Assembly: GCF_013456555.2 (NCBI RefSeq)
Contig: NZ_CP059154.1
Coordinates: 682,001 to 746,000, forward strand
DNA length: 64,000 bases
Source: Natrinema zhouii
GTDB taxonomy: Archaea; Halobacteriota; Halobacteria; Halobacteriales; Natrialbaceae
Reading direction: 5' to 3'
Both the position numbers and the translations under genes were made by a program. Every line of letters starts with the position of its first letter. The stretch's first letter is position 1. The notes beneath the pieces were generated by a model, which saw only the letters and a list, made by a program, of their open reading frames with translations, had not been told where the DNA came from and ran no database searches. Shown in pieces: positions 1-8,330 of this stretch.

Positions 1-789
1 CGAGTGGTAGTTGTACTCGAGGGTCTTCCGCGGATCGAGTTCGGAGGCGGGGTCGCCGACGATGCCGCCGAGATGGATGACAGCGTCGGCTCCTTCGACC
101 GCGTCGACGACCGTCTCGACCGACCGGGCGTCGCCCCGGAGCAGGGAAAACCGGTCGTGCTCGAGGAGCGCTGCGACGCCGGCCTCGCCGTACAGCAGGG
201 GATCGAGCACGCGAACGTCGAACCCGTCGTCGAGCAGTTGTCTGCAGAGAACGGATCCCAGATATCCGGCACCGCCGACGACGAGAACTGTCTCGACAGC
301 AGTCGGATCGATCCCCTGCTCGTGCGTTCGGTCGCCGTCAGCCACTGCGGTCACGTCGACGACGCTCCCGTCCGAATCGATGACCGGAGCCACGGTGGAG
401 CCGCTGGGATCCGCTGTCGCTGTGGATCCGCTCCAATCCGCTGTCCCCGTAGATCCGGTCCCATTCCGATTCGTCGTAGACCCGGTTCGCTCCCCGTTCG
501 CGACGGATCCACTCCGATCCCACTCACTCTTCGGAGTCGGTTGTCCGTCGATCGGACATCCCGTTTCGTCCGCGTCGATGACGGTCGGATCATCGTCGAC
601 GACGGCCGATAACGGCGTCTCCAGTGCGACCCCCGCATGCAGCTTCCGTCTGAGACGTTCGTTCGTCGCGGTTCCGACGAGCCGATTCTCCTCGTCGACG
701 ACGACGATACCTCCCGACCCGGAACGATCGATCTGGGCCATCGCGTTGCGGATCGACATCCCTTCGTCTGCGGTGACTGGCCATCTCAT
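1..789 (-). CDS. CBS-domain NAD-dependent epimerase/dehydratase (3' end outside window)
   Basis: This is an extended SDR of the sugar-nucleotide epimerase type, cut by the left edge: 263 residues are visible and no stop is reached. Residues 11-75 look like a CBS sensor lobe (GGIVVVDEENRLVG), and 133-148 (VAPVIDSDGSVVDV) look like the end of a second lobe. The Rossmann start GGAGYLGS is at 172-179, followed by VIHLGGIVGDPAS. Five nine-residue repeats ending in GST or GSV (88-132) are inserted between the CBS pieces. ATG at 789 is chosen because it just precedes the CBS domain; an in-frame GTG at 840 is possible. An ATAACAAAG motif lies upstream at 870-878, as before other glycan genes in the window. 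The likely role is nucleotide-sugar conversion for surface polysaccharide. The substrate cannot be told. Confidence 0.8.
   Translation of the reverse strand, partial: MRWPVTADEGMSIRNAMAQIDRSGSGGIVVVDEENRLVGTATNERLRRKLHAGVALETPLSAVVDDDPTVIDADETGCPIDGQPTPKSEWDRSGSVANGERTGSTTNRNGTGSTGTADWSGSTATADPSGSTVAPVIDSDGSVVDVTAVADGDRTHEQGIDPTAVETVLVVGGAGYLGSVLCRQLLDDGFDVRVLDPLLYGEAGVAALLEHDRFSLLRGDARSVETVVDAVEGADAVIHLGGIVGDPASELDPRKTLEYNYHS
394..528 (-). repeat. Five 27-bp coding repeats in the epimerase gene
   Basis: In translation these are five tandem nine-residue units: SEWDRSGSV, ANGERTGST, TNRNGTGST, GTADWSGST and ATADPSGST. At DNA level the units begin with GATCC-like sequence at 27-bp spacing. They form a polar, low-complexity linker inside the CBS region. 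Confidence 0.75.
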
Positions 790-869
790 AGTTGCATTAT
801 GGACTGCCGCTCGTAGCCGGTCTCGTACCGACGCCGACACGGCTTGTTCAGTCTACCATGACGATTCCC

Positions 870-878
870 CTTTGTTAT
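870..878 (-). promoter_or_regulatory. ATAACAAAG motif upstream of the CBS-epimerase
   Basis: The minus strand reads ATAACAAAG, followed by GGG. It is 30 bp upstream of the possible GTG start (840) and 81 bp upstream of the ATG start (789). It is the same nonamer found before other glycan genes at 36668, 38877, 51360 and 52562. Confidence 0.5.
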
Positions 879-965
879 GGATAGTGTGAGCGGCAGAACA
901 GCCCCTGATTGATACGATTTCTATCCGTAGCAACTGAATTACTGGATAGTTGAAGAGGACCCAAC

Positions 966-2159
966 TCACTTCGACCGGACGTCTCGAGCCTCGAGACTCG
1001 GTGCAGTGGAACGGCAGCGTTCGATGCCTGCACTGACGCCAGCGACGACCCGGTCGATCTCGTCCGGAGACAACTCGGGATGGATCGGCAGGGAAAGCAC
1101 GCGACTGGCCACGTCCTCGGTGACGGGCAGCGACGCCGATCTGGCACCGTCTCCCTCGCGGTAGGCCTGCGTTTGGTGGACGGTGGGCTCCCAGTAGACT
1201 TTCGACGCGATGTCTCGTTCGGTCAGGGTGTCGATAACGACCGATCGATCGATGTCCGGCCCGAGCGTGACCGTATACAGCTGGTAGACGTGTCGGCCAC
1301 GACCGACAGCCGTATGCGGTTCGACGCCGGGAACGTCAGCGAGTTTAGCCGACAATTTCGCGGCTGCACGCCGCCGACCGGCGATGTTAGACTCGACCTT
1401 CTCGAGTTGGGCACAGCCGATGCTCGCGACGAGATCGGACATCCGGACGTTCGTTCCGATGTCGACGTACTCGCCGCTGTCGGTCGACTGGAAGTACTCG
1501 TCCGACGCGCGACCGTGAGACCGGTAGCGTTCAACCTGGGCCGCGATCTCGTCGTCGTCCGTGACGACTGCCCCGCCCTCGCCCGTCGGAAGGATCTTGT
1601 TTTGACAGAAACTCAGCGCTGTGGAGTCCCCGAACGTCCCGAGAAGGTCACCCTCGTAGTCGGCGCCGAACGCCTCGGCCGCGTCCTCGATCAGCGGGAT
1701 TTCGGCGTCGGCGGCCAGATCGGCGAGGGCGTCGATCTCGCAGGGGGCTCCGTACGGGTGGACCGGCACGATCGCAGCCGTCTCGTCGGAGATCGCGTCC
1801 GCAACGGCGTCCGGATCGAGCCCGTAGGCCGTGCGCTGGATGTCCGCAAACACCGGTCGCGCACCGGTCTGCCGAACGGCGTTCGCCGTCGCGATGAACG
1901 TAAACGACGGGACGATCACCTCGTCGCCCTCGCCGACGCCGTGGGCCGCCAGCGCGGCCACCAGTGCGGTCGTCCCCGAACTGACCGTCACCGCGTGTTC
2001 GACGCCCAGATACTCCTCGAGGCCCGCTTCGAACGCCTCGACGTACGGCCCGTTCGCCCAGTAGCTCCCTCGAGTGATCGAGTCGACGGCGTTGGCCACG
2101 TCCCGTTGGCCCCACGGAATTTCGAACAGCGGTATCGAGTCTTCCATCGATCGAGCCAT
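966..2159 (-). CDS. DegT/DnrJ/EryC1-family PLP aminotransferase
   Basis: This is a sugar aminotransferase of 397 residues, a usual length for the family. It carries the SGTTAL substrate/PLP-binding stretch (61-66), the aspartate strand IPLIEDAAEAFGA (155-167) and the internal-aldimine lysine in NKILPTGEGG (Lys188). Enzymes of this fold convert keto nucleotide sugars to amino sugars. The reading frame stays open upstream to 2333, but the extra residues look non-homologous, so ATG at 2159 (or 2147) is preferred. An ACTTAAT element about 15-20 bp upstream could be the core promoter. It lies in the same direction as, and just upstream of, the CBS-epimerase, so both probably serve one surface-glycan pathway. 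The exact sugar is unknown. Confidence 0.9.
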   Translation of the reverse strand: MARSMEDSIPLFEIPWGQRDVANAVDSITRGSYWANGPYVEAFEAGLEEYLGVEHAVTVSSGTTALVAALAAHGVGEGDEVIVPSFTFIATANAVRQTGARPVFADIQRTAYGLDPDAVADAISDETAAIVPVHPYGAPCEIDALADLAADAEIPLIEDAAEAFGADYEGDLLGTFGDSTALSFCQNKILPTGEGGAVVTDDDEIAAQVERYRSHGRASDEYFQSTDSGEYVDIGTNVRMSDLVASIGCAQLEKVESNIAGRRRAAAKLSAKLADVPGVEPHTAVGRGRHVYQLYTVTLGPDIDRSVVIDTLTERDIASKVYWEPTVHQTQAYREGDGARSASLPVTEDVASRVLSLPIHPELSPDEIDRVVAGVSAGIERCRSTAPSLEARDVRSK

Positions 2160-2441
2160 CACCGACCGATGAATTAAGTAGCCGCTCGTTACCCCTCGAG
2201 AGACTATCACTTCGCCTGTTCTGTTCGCAAAACAGACGGATACCCTGGCCGTCCACTCGGTCGTTCCCCTGGGAGCGTTGCAACGTGGAGTACGGCCGCA
2301 TTCGAACTCGAAAACCATCACGTGCCGGAGCATTCCGTCACATATCGAGACGGTCGCTCGACCGCTGGGGTACTGAATAATAGCTCAAGTCCGCGATCAG
2401 ATAGTGAATTACTTATCGTTAGTTGACAAAACCACTGCCGA

Positions 2442-3122
2442 ATGCCAGACTGTCCCCGCCGAACCCTCCTCAGTGGCCTCAGTTCGACGGTCGCCATCGC
2501 GGCCGCCGGCTGTCTTTCGATTATAGACGACATCGCCGAAACGCCCGCAGACGAGATCGAGCGACACGAGAGCCCGGGTTGGCTCGAGCCCGACGAGTTA
2601 GACGCGGACGAGAAGTACGTCGAAATCGAGGTCCAAAAGGGCGATCCGACGCCGGTCGACGAACTCACACTGAAACTCGACGGCGAGCCCTACGATGCGG
2701 AGATCTGGGCCGACGGTCGAGACGAAATCGAGGCGGGAGCGACGATACTCGTCGCGACCGAGGACGCCGAGCTGAATCTCCGGATCACGCTCCACCACGA
2801 GACCGAATACGGCATGCCCGCCCAAGCGACTCTGTACGGTGACTTCCAGTTCGCATTCGACTACGACTCGGACGCGAGGACGGTCTCGGTCCGCTATGAG
2901 GATGAGTTCCCGCTCGACGGCGATCACGTGATCCTCGCCCTGTACGACGCCACTGACTATCGACTGGAGCCCGAGCCGCTTCGGACGACCAGGCCATGGA
3001 CCGGCTCCGACCTCTCAAGCGGTGACGAAGCGACCCTCGAGAGCGTCGATCCCGGGACGGCGGTCCACGCGTGCTGGAAGCGTCCCTCGCGCCACGAGTC
3101 GCTCGCCGACGCACGAACGTGA
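2442..3122 (+). CDS. Tat-exported lipoprotein of unknown function
   Basis: This 226-residue acidic protein has a short Tat signal (PRRTLLSGL at 5-13) and a lipobox ending AAGC, with Cys24 as the lipidation site. It is therefore likely anchored to the outer face of the membrane. The mature part is rich in Asp and Glu and has beta-strand-like alternation (EYGMPAQATLYGDFQF), but I recognise no enzyme motif. The ATG at 2442 sits about 30 bp after an AT-rich element (TTACTTATCG), consistent with nearly leaderless transcription. It is divergent from the aminotransferase. Confidence 0.8.
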   Translation: MPDCPRRTLLSGLSSTVAIAAAGCLSIIDDIAETPADEIERHESPGWLEPDELDADEKYVEIEVQKGDPTPVDELTLKLDGEPYDAEIWADGRDEIEAGATILVATEDAELNLRITLHHETEYGMPAQATLYGDFQFAFDYDSDARTVSVRYEDEFPLDGDHVILALYDATDYRLEPEPLRTTRPWTGSDLSSGDEATLESVDPGTAVHACWKRPSRHESLADART

Positions 3123-3227
3123 GTAGCGGGAGACGCCGCAGTCGACGAAGAAGAAACGAAGACGACGAGTCTCTCGAGGACGCGGACGACGGGCCACGGT
3201 TCCAGCGCGGAACCGTCGTTCGCGGCG

Positions 3228-3611
3228 TTAGAGGTCAGGAATCGGGACGACGACGACCGGCAGGGTCGCGTCCGCGAGCAGCCGTCGCGCGGTCGAGCCG
3301 AGTTCGCGCGTCGCGTCGGGATCACCGCCGTGTGCGCCGATCACGATCTCGTCGGCATCGATCGCCGCCGCTACCTCGGCGAGCGTGTCCGCAGGGGAAC
3401 CGGACCGACGCTCGGTCGCGACGTCGTCGACGGTCGCGAGCCGAACGGAAGCCACGTTCAGCGCTTCGTCGCCGTCGCGGCGCGCCGTCGGATCGTCGGA
3501 CGGAACGACTGCGATCACGGTCACGGTGTCGTCGGCCGTCGCTCGACCGTCGAGATAGTCACAGATCGCCGCCGCCGTGTGGACGGAGTCGGTTCCCGCG
3601 AGATAGTGCAT
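3228..3611 (-). CDS. UspA-family universal stress protein
   Basis: This single-domain UspA protein has 127 residues. The ATP-binding signature G-x2-G-x9-G-S is present near the C-terminus (GAHG...ELGS), followed by LLADATLPVVVVPI, the usual last strand. The N-terminus MHYLAGTDS lacks the strongly hydrophobic first strand of many relatives but keeps the Asp position. The start at 3611 gives a normal UspA length. The longer open frame to 3986 is low-complexity and unlikely to be translated. Confidence 0.85.
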   Translation of the reverse strand: MHYLAGTDSVHTAAAICDYLDGRATADDTVTVIAVVPSDDPTARRDGDEALNVASVRLATVDDVATERRSGSPADTLAEVAAAIDADEIVIGAHGGDPDATRELGSTARRLLADATLPVVVVPIPDL

Positions 3612-3982
3612 AGCGGACCGACGGCGGCGATCTCGAAGAAAGCTATGAAACAGAAACGGAAACGAGACGCCGCGGGTACGTCGTATTTTCCGACCCAGAA
3701 AACGCACTGGTCTCACTAATACGATGGGAACCACACGAACGCATGGGGGGCAAGGGAGTCCATCCCCGCCTTGGTGGTTTCCGCCTTCCCCGCATCCGAT
3801 CATCTCAGGGTCGCGACGACTGTTCCACGCGGCTCCGCGATTCCCTCTCTCACGGGGCCGTATTGCGTCAGCGACCCGTCTCGCTGCCGGCAGGACTCGA
3901 TCGTCACTGGATCGCTTCGGCCCACTCCCGTCGCTCGCGAGACTGTAATCCCGTTTTCTCGGTCGGCTTCCGAAAGCTGTCG
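3612..3982. other. Intergenic stretch between uspA-like and membrane-protein genes
   Basis: I see no credible gene here. The open frames are arginine/serine-rich and lack recognisable motifs. The uspA-like promoter must lie at the left end, but no clear TATA element is visible. Confidence 0.5.
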
Positions 3983-4294
3983 TCAATGATGACCGTACAA
4001 CGAATAGGTAATCGCAACGAGACCGAACAGTCGACTCACGTTCTCGAGCAGTGCGATGACGACCCGTTCCGGATCGACCAGCGTCGTGACCGCGATGTTG
4101 AGCAGGAACGGAGACACCGTCAGCAGGAGGAGCCCGAGTGCGAGATACAGCATGGACCGGGCGTCGTTCCGACGGTAGCCGCGGTAGGCCTGATAGGCGA
4201 TGAGCGTCCCGAAGAGCGCGACGAGGAGGAGACTCGCGACGGTCAACAGCTCGAACATCGTCGCCTCGTCGACTCGCACGACGTTCCGACTCAT
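3983..4294 (-). CDS. Small three-helix membrane protein paired with a winged-helix regulator
   Basis: This 103-residue protein has three hydrophobic segments (about 14-35, 47-70 and 78-100) separated by a short basic loop (YRGYRRNDAR). Its ATG overlaps the stop of the upstream regulator in an ATGA (4291-4294), so the two are translationally coupled. Such regulator/membrane pairs recur in haloarchaea (I recall the DUF7521 name, not verified). Membrane sensing that feeds the regulator is only an inference. Confidence 0.8.
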   Translation of the reverse strand: MSRNVVRVDEATMFELLTVASLLLVALFGTLIAYQAYRGYRRNDARSMLYLALGLLLLTVSPFLLNIAVTTLVDPERVVIALLENVSRLFGLVAITYSLYGHH

Positions 4295-4638
4295 CGCATC
4301 CCCTCCCACATGCGAGTGAACGTGTCGGCGACGTCTTCCTCGCGGTACGTCAGATCCAGCGAGAACGAGCCGTTCTCCAGCGACAGTTCCAGCCGATCGA
4401 GGTTCGCACTGTAGACACTGTAGTGGTTGCCGTCCGGCGCGAGTTCCGTCTCTTCGGTGACGAGGTGACACTCCTCGAGTCGGTCGAGTCGCCGATAGAT
4501 CGTCGGGAGGGAGGCGTCACACCGTTCGCTCAGGGTACTGGCAGACATGGGTTCGACGCTCGTATGGGTGAGGATATCCCGTGCGTACTCGTCGTCGAGC
4601 ACCGCGAGCAGCGTCGACAAGTCGGTATCCTCACTCAC
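4291..4638 (-). CDS. Winged-helix (ArsR-like) transcriptional regulator
   Basis: This DNA-binding protein has 115 residues. The helix-turn-helix is at about 30-60 (STLSERCDASLPTIYRRLDR), followed by a wing (LVTEETELAPDGNHYSVY). The C-terminal third is acidic and could be an effector or dimer region. It is the first gene of a two-gene unit with the small membrane protein. A perfect GGTATACC palindrome lies 2 bp before the start codon and a partial copy lies over the TATA position, which suggests autoregulation. Confidence 0.85.
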   Translation of the reverse strand: MSEDTDLSTLLAVLDDEYARDILTHTSVEPMSASTLSERCDASLPTIYRRLDRLEECHLVTEETELAPDGNHYSVYSANLDRLELSLENGSFSLDLTYREEDVADTFTRMWEGMR

Positions 4639-4639
4639 T

Positions 4640-4665
4640 GGTATACCTGTTTGTTTCGGTATAAC
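4640..4665 (-). promoter_or_regulatory. Promoter with GGTATACC / GGTATAAC repeat
   Basis: GGTATACC (4640-4647) and GGTATAAC (4658-4665) are direct repeats 18 bp apart. The second, read on the minus strand as GTTATACC, sits 20-27 bp upstream of the start codon, where a TATA box is expected. The first abuts the start. A regulator bound here would block transcription of the regulator/membrane pair. Confidence 0.45.
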
Positions 4666-4742
4666 TATGAAAAGCAGTCCGGTTTTTCTGAGTGAGAAAA
4701 GACTCCCGAAAGTCGTCGGATGAGAAATGGATTTCGGCGCGA

Positions 4743-7331
4743 TCAGGCGGCAGAGTCGGTATCGGCGTCCGCACCGACGTAGTCAGTTCGCAGTGCCCAC
4801 ACCGCGAGCAAGCTCGGGAGAACGAGGATACTCGCGAGGAACGCGTATCCGATCGCGATGCTCGTAACGAACCCGAACCGCTGGAGCGACGGAACGAGCG
4901 CGAAGACGAGGACGCCGAACCCGGCCGCGGTCGTCACCGCGCTGGCCAGCAACGCGCCACCGGTTCCGCGCACCGTCCGCCGAAGTGACGCGATGTGATC
5001 GTCGCCGTGGTATTCCTCGAGGAACCGTTCGCCGATGTGAATGGCGTAGTCGACGCCGATCCCGATCCCGATTGCGGCGATGATGGCCGTTTCGGGGGTG
5101 AACGCGATTCCTGCGAGGTACATCGTTCCAAACAACCACGCCTGTGAGAGCAAAACGGGAGCCATCACGACCGCGCCGAGCGTGAGCGTCCGATACCGGA
5201 GCCAGAAGATCAGCGTCAGGAACGCCACGATGACACCGAACGTGATGAGGAAGCCCTGGACGAGCGTCGTGAGCAGCCCTCGCTGGACGAGTTCCTCGAC
5301 GATCGGCTGGCCGGTCGCAGTCACCGTTAGGTCGGAGTCACCCTCGATCGTCGTCGCGACCCCGCGCATCTCCTCCGTGATGGTTCCGGTATCCGCCCCG
5401 CCGGAGAGCCCCACCGAGAGACGAAGCGCGCGGTACTCGCCGTCGTCGCGGTGGATCGTCGCTTCGGCCGCCTCCGCGTCGGCGGCGTAGACGGCGTCGT
5501 ACACCGCGGTAAGGTTCTCATCGGGCACCCCGTCGCCGTCCGTATCTACCTCGTCCACGACAGCTGCGACCGTCTCGTTGGTCGCGGCGACCGACTCGAT
5601 CGTCTCCAGCGGCCCGGTCGCCTGCAGGCTCCCGTCGGCCAGTTTCACCGCGGAGGACGTATTCGACGCGTGGGCCTTGCCGTCCGCGATCCGCTCGAGC
5701 GTCGTCGGATCAGTGACCGGCCCCTCTATCAGAAATTCGGCCCGCGACTGGTCGTTCGACTGGGCGAAGTTCTCGTTGAGGTACTCGGCGTTCGCGCGGA
5801 GTTCGTAGTCACTCGGCTGGAACGGTCCGGGGAGCGAGTCCATCCAGTCCGGCGAGTCCCGCGGGAGGAAATCCGTCTGGTCGAGCGACGTATCGATGTC
5901 GGCGGCAGCGGCACCGCCCGCGACGCTCAGGAGGACTGCGACGCCGATGACGACGTACGGCGCTCGCCGGGCGATATCGGCCCCGACACTGAGAACGGTT
6001 CCGGCGACGCCGCCCCGACCGAATGCGGGTGATCGGCGCGAAAAGCCGAGTCGCCTGAGCAGCCCGTCGACCTCGAGTTTCAACGCGGGGAGCAACGCGC
6101 CGAAGACGAGAAACGCCGCGACGATCCCCGCTGCGCTGACGATGCCGAACTCCCGGATCGACTCGAGCGGACTGACCGCGTTCGAGAGGAAGCCGACGGA
6201 CGTCGTGAACGTGGCCGCACCGATGGCGATGACGACGCCGGTGAGGCCGCGGCGCATCGCTTCTCGAGGCGTCGCGCCGGAATCGTCGAGTCGGGCCTCG
6301 CGATACCGCATTACCACGTGTAACGCGTAATCGATACTCAGCCCGATCAACAGGAACGGAACGGCGATCAGGATCTGCGTCACGCCGATCCCCGCCCAGC
6401 CCATGAATCCGGCCATCCACGTGAGCACGAGCGCGACGCCGACCAGCCCGAGCGCGACGTCGACGATATCGCGGTAGGCGACGCCGAGAACGACGAGAAT
6501 CAACAGGAGCGCGATCGGTGAGATGATCGCGAAGCTCTCGCCGGTCGCCTCCGTGCTCTCCGCGCCGACGATCCCGGCACCGAACACGAAGCTCTCGGCG
6601 GACAGGAGACCGCTCGCCGAGAGATCCCGTATCTCGAGTTGGGCGTCGACGACGTCCTGAGGCAGGTCGTCGCCGGTCGCGTCGCTCGTGTCCTGAAACA
6701 CGTACATGACGCGCCCCGTCGCAGTCGTCGACCCCTGCTCGTAGTCGGTCGTCAACAGCGCGTAGGGGTCGACCGGTCCCCGAACGTCCGAATCGAGAGC
6801 CAGCACCCGTTCGACCGTCGCTTCGACCTCGCGTTCGGACATCGACTCGAGCTGTGAGATCTGTGTGCGCAGCGACGGCGTCGCAGACGGGCTCATATTA
6901 CTCGCCGACTGCTCGGAGCCGTTTCCGTCCGCGGACCGTTCGTCCGCCGACTGCCGAACGGCCGTCGTCGCGACGATATTCGAGAGGCCGACCGTCGGTT
7001 GGCGCTCTCGTAACGTCGCGTTCACGGCCGACTCGTTCGTCACGGCTTGCTGAAAGCGCAACGTCTCGAGGAGGGAGTCCTTCGTGAGGACGTTCTCGTC
7101 CCGGACCACGACCTGGACGACGGTCGTGTTCTCGCCCTCGGTCGTGAAGTTCTGCTGGAGCATGTCGTATTTCTCGGCCTCCGTCGAGTCGCCCTCGAAA
7201 TTCGCGATGGTCAGCCCCGAGTCGACGTTCCCCGCGGCGCTCCCGACGACGACCGTCATCACAAGCAGAACCGCGATAATGAGTTTACTGTGGTCGGTCA
7301 CGAACGCCGCGTACCGTTCGGCCGGGTTCAT
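4743..7331 (-). CDS. MMPL/RND-superfamily membrane exporter
   Basis: This is an 862-residue integral membrane protein with the duplicated RND plan. Each half has one N-terminal helix, a large extracytoplasmic domain, then a five-helix bundle. The second half includes GIGIGVDYAIHIGERFLEEY, the counterpart of GLSIDYALHVVMRYRE in the first half; these Asp-containing helices form the proton relay in this family. Haloarchaeal MMPL proteins are annotated as hydrophobe or drug exporters; the substrate here is unknown. ATG at 7331 places a TTTATG box 26-31 bp upstream, as in leaderless haloarchaeal promoters. It is divergent from a TrmB-type regulator with shared AT-rich repeats between them, so control by that regulator is plausible. 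Confidence 0.9.
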   Translation of the reverse strand: MNPAERYAAFVTDHSKLIIAVLLVMTVVVGSAAGNVDSGLTIANFEGDSTEAEKYDMLQQNFTTEGENTTVVQVVVRDENVLTKDSLLETLRFQQAVTNESAVNATLRERQPTVGLSNIVATTAVRQSADERSADGNGSEQSASNMSPSATPSLRTQISQLESMSEREVEATVERVLALDSDVRGPVDPYALLTTDYEQGSTTATGRVMYVFQDTSDATGDDLPQDVVDAQLEIRDLSASGLLSAESFVFGAGIVGAESTEATGESFAIISPIALLLILVVLGVAYRDIVDVALGLVGVALVLTWMAGFMGWAGIGVTQILIAVPFLLIGLSIDYALHVVMRYREARLDDSGATPREAMRRGLTGVVIAIGAATFTTSVGFLSNAVSPLESIREFGIVSAAGIVAAFLVFGALLPALKLEVDGLLRRLGFSRRSPAFGRGGVAGTVLSVGADIARRAPYVVIGVAVLLSVAGGAAAADIDTSLDQTDFLPRDSPDWMDSLPGPFQPSDYELRANAEYLNENFAQSNDQSRAEFLIEGPVTDPTTLERIADGKAHASNTSSAVKLADGSLQATGPLETIESVAATNETVAAVVDEVDTDGDGVPDENLTAVYDAVYAADAEAAEATIHRDDGEYRALRLSVGLSGGADTGTITEEMRGVATTIEGDSDLTVTATGQPIVEELVQRGLLTTLVQGFLITFGVIVAFLTLIFWLRYRTLTLGAVVMAPVLLSQAWLFGTMYLAGIAFTPETAIIAAIGIGIGVDYAIHIGERFLEEYHGDDHIASLRRTVRGTGGALLASAVTTAAGFGVLVFALVPSLQRFGFVTSIAIGYAFLASILVLPSLLAVWALRTDYVGADADTDSAA

Positions 7332-7356
7332 TGCTCGAGCGTTGCGGTCCGACCAG

Positions 7357-7389
7357 CATAAATATTGTACGTTTCTACTAAATATGTAC
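7357..7389. promoter_or_regulatory. Divergent promoter with AATATTGTAC repeats
   Basis: AATATTGTAC (7361-7370) and AATATGTAC (7381-7389) are direct repeats; GTAC flanks the inner segment on both sides. The minus-strand TTTATG (7357-7362) is at TATA distance from the exporter start. The repeats overlap that promoter and are candidate sites for the adjacent TrmB-type regulator. Confidence 0.45.
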
Positions 7390-7491
7390 ACCGACGAATC
7401 CCCGTTACTGATAGGCCCGCTGAACCAAGGGGCCACAATCGGAGCACAGAGTCACGATCGGCAGACAGGATGCGAACAACCGAATCTAGCT

Positions 7492-8250
7492 ATGAGTACA
7501 CGAGATGCGGTCGCGGCGTTGAAACGACTCGGGTTACCGAACTATCAGGCGCGCGTCTTCGTCGCGCTCCAGGAACTGGGGGAGGGGACCGCTCAAGAGA
7601 TCAGCGATATTTCTGAGGTTCCGCGTTCGCAGGTGTACGGCGCAGCCGACGACCTCGTCGAGCGCGGGCTCGTCGAACTGACCGAATCGTCGCCCAAGCG
7701 ATATCGGCCGGTGAGCCTCTCGGCAGCCCGCGAACAGTTGACGAATCGCCTCGAGCGCGAACGGGAGCGAGCTTTCGAGAACCTCGCCGAACTTCGGACG
7801 ATGCCGCCTGAACGCGCAGATGACGGAGCCGTCTCGACGCTTCGCGGCCGGCAGCCGATCGACGACCGGATCGCGGAGCTGCTCGAATCGGCCGACTCGA
7901 GCGCCGTCTTCGTCGCGCCGGCGGAGAACTCGCTGTCCGAGACGATCGAAACGACGCTCCGAGAGCGGGCCGCGGAGGGAGTAGCCGTCACCGTCGTCAC
8001 GGCCGAAGAATCGGGAGGGGAGCGGTTCGCTGACAGTCCGATTACCGTGATCGTGATGGGTGAAGACAATCCGGCCGATTTCGCCGGACGAACGCTCATG
8101 GTCGATGACAGCACCGTGCTGTTAGCGGTTGCGACGGACGGCGATACCGTCGCCGAAGAAGCGATGTGGACGGCCGGGAGCAGTATCGGCCGCATTTTAG
8201 CGCAGTTCATGCAGTCCGGGATCGAGTCCGGCAAGAACCGCCACTCGTAG
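7492..8250 (+). CDS. TrmB-family transcriptional regulator
   Basis: This 252-residue protein begins with the TrmB winged helix: ALKRLGLPNYQARVFVAL (10-27), then QEISDISEVPRSQVYGA and ELTESSPKRYRPV. A basic/acidic coiled stretch (about 85-105) leads to a C-terminal effector-like domain with alternating strands (AVFVAPAENSL, VAVTVVTAEE, ITVIVMGEDN). ATG at 7492 is chosen because the homology starts there; the frame is open further upstream. It is divergent from the MMPL exporter and is probably its regulator. TrmB relatives respond to sugars or redox state; the ligand here is unknown. Confidence 0.85.
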   Translation: MSTRDAVAALKRLGLPNYQARVFVALQELGEGTAQEISDISEVPRSQVYGAADDLVERGLVELTESSPKRYRPVSLSAAREQLTNRLERERERAFENLAELRTMPPERADDGAVSTLRGRQPIDDRIAELLESADSSAVFVAPAENSLSETIETTLRERAAEGVAVTVVTAEESGGERFADSPITVIVMGEDNPADFAGRTLMVDDSTVLLAVATDGDTVAEEAMWTAGSSIGRILAQFMQSGIESGKNRHS

Positions 8251-8330
8251 CGGACGGCGTTCGCTCGACCGCCCCATTTTGTATATCATCATGAGGTTTA
8301 TTTACCAGATCGAAGAGCGACTGAGCCGTC

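Noticed and set aside
1080-2177. A 365-codon plus-strand open frame opposite the aminotransferase.
   Set aside because: The minus strand shows PLP motifs with correct spacing; the plus frame is Arg/Val/Asp-rich with no recognisable motif.
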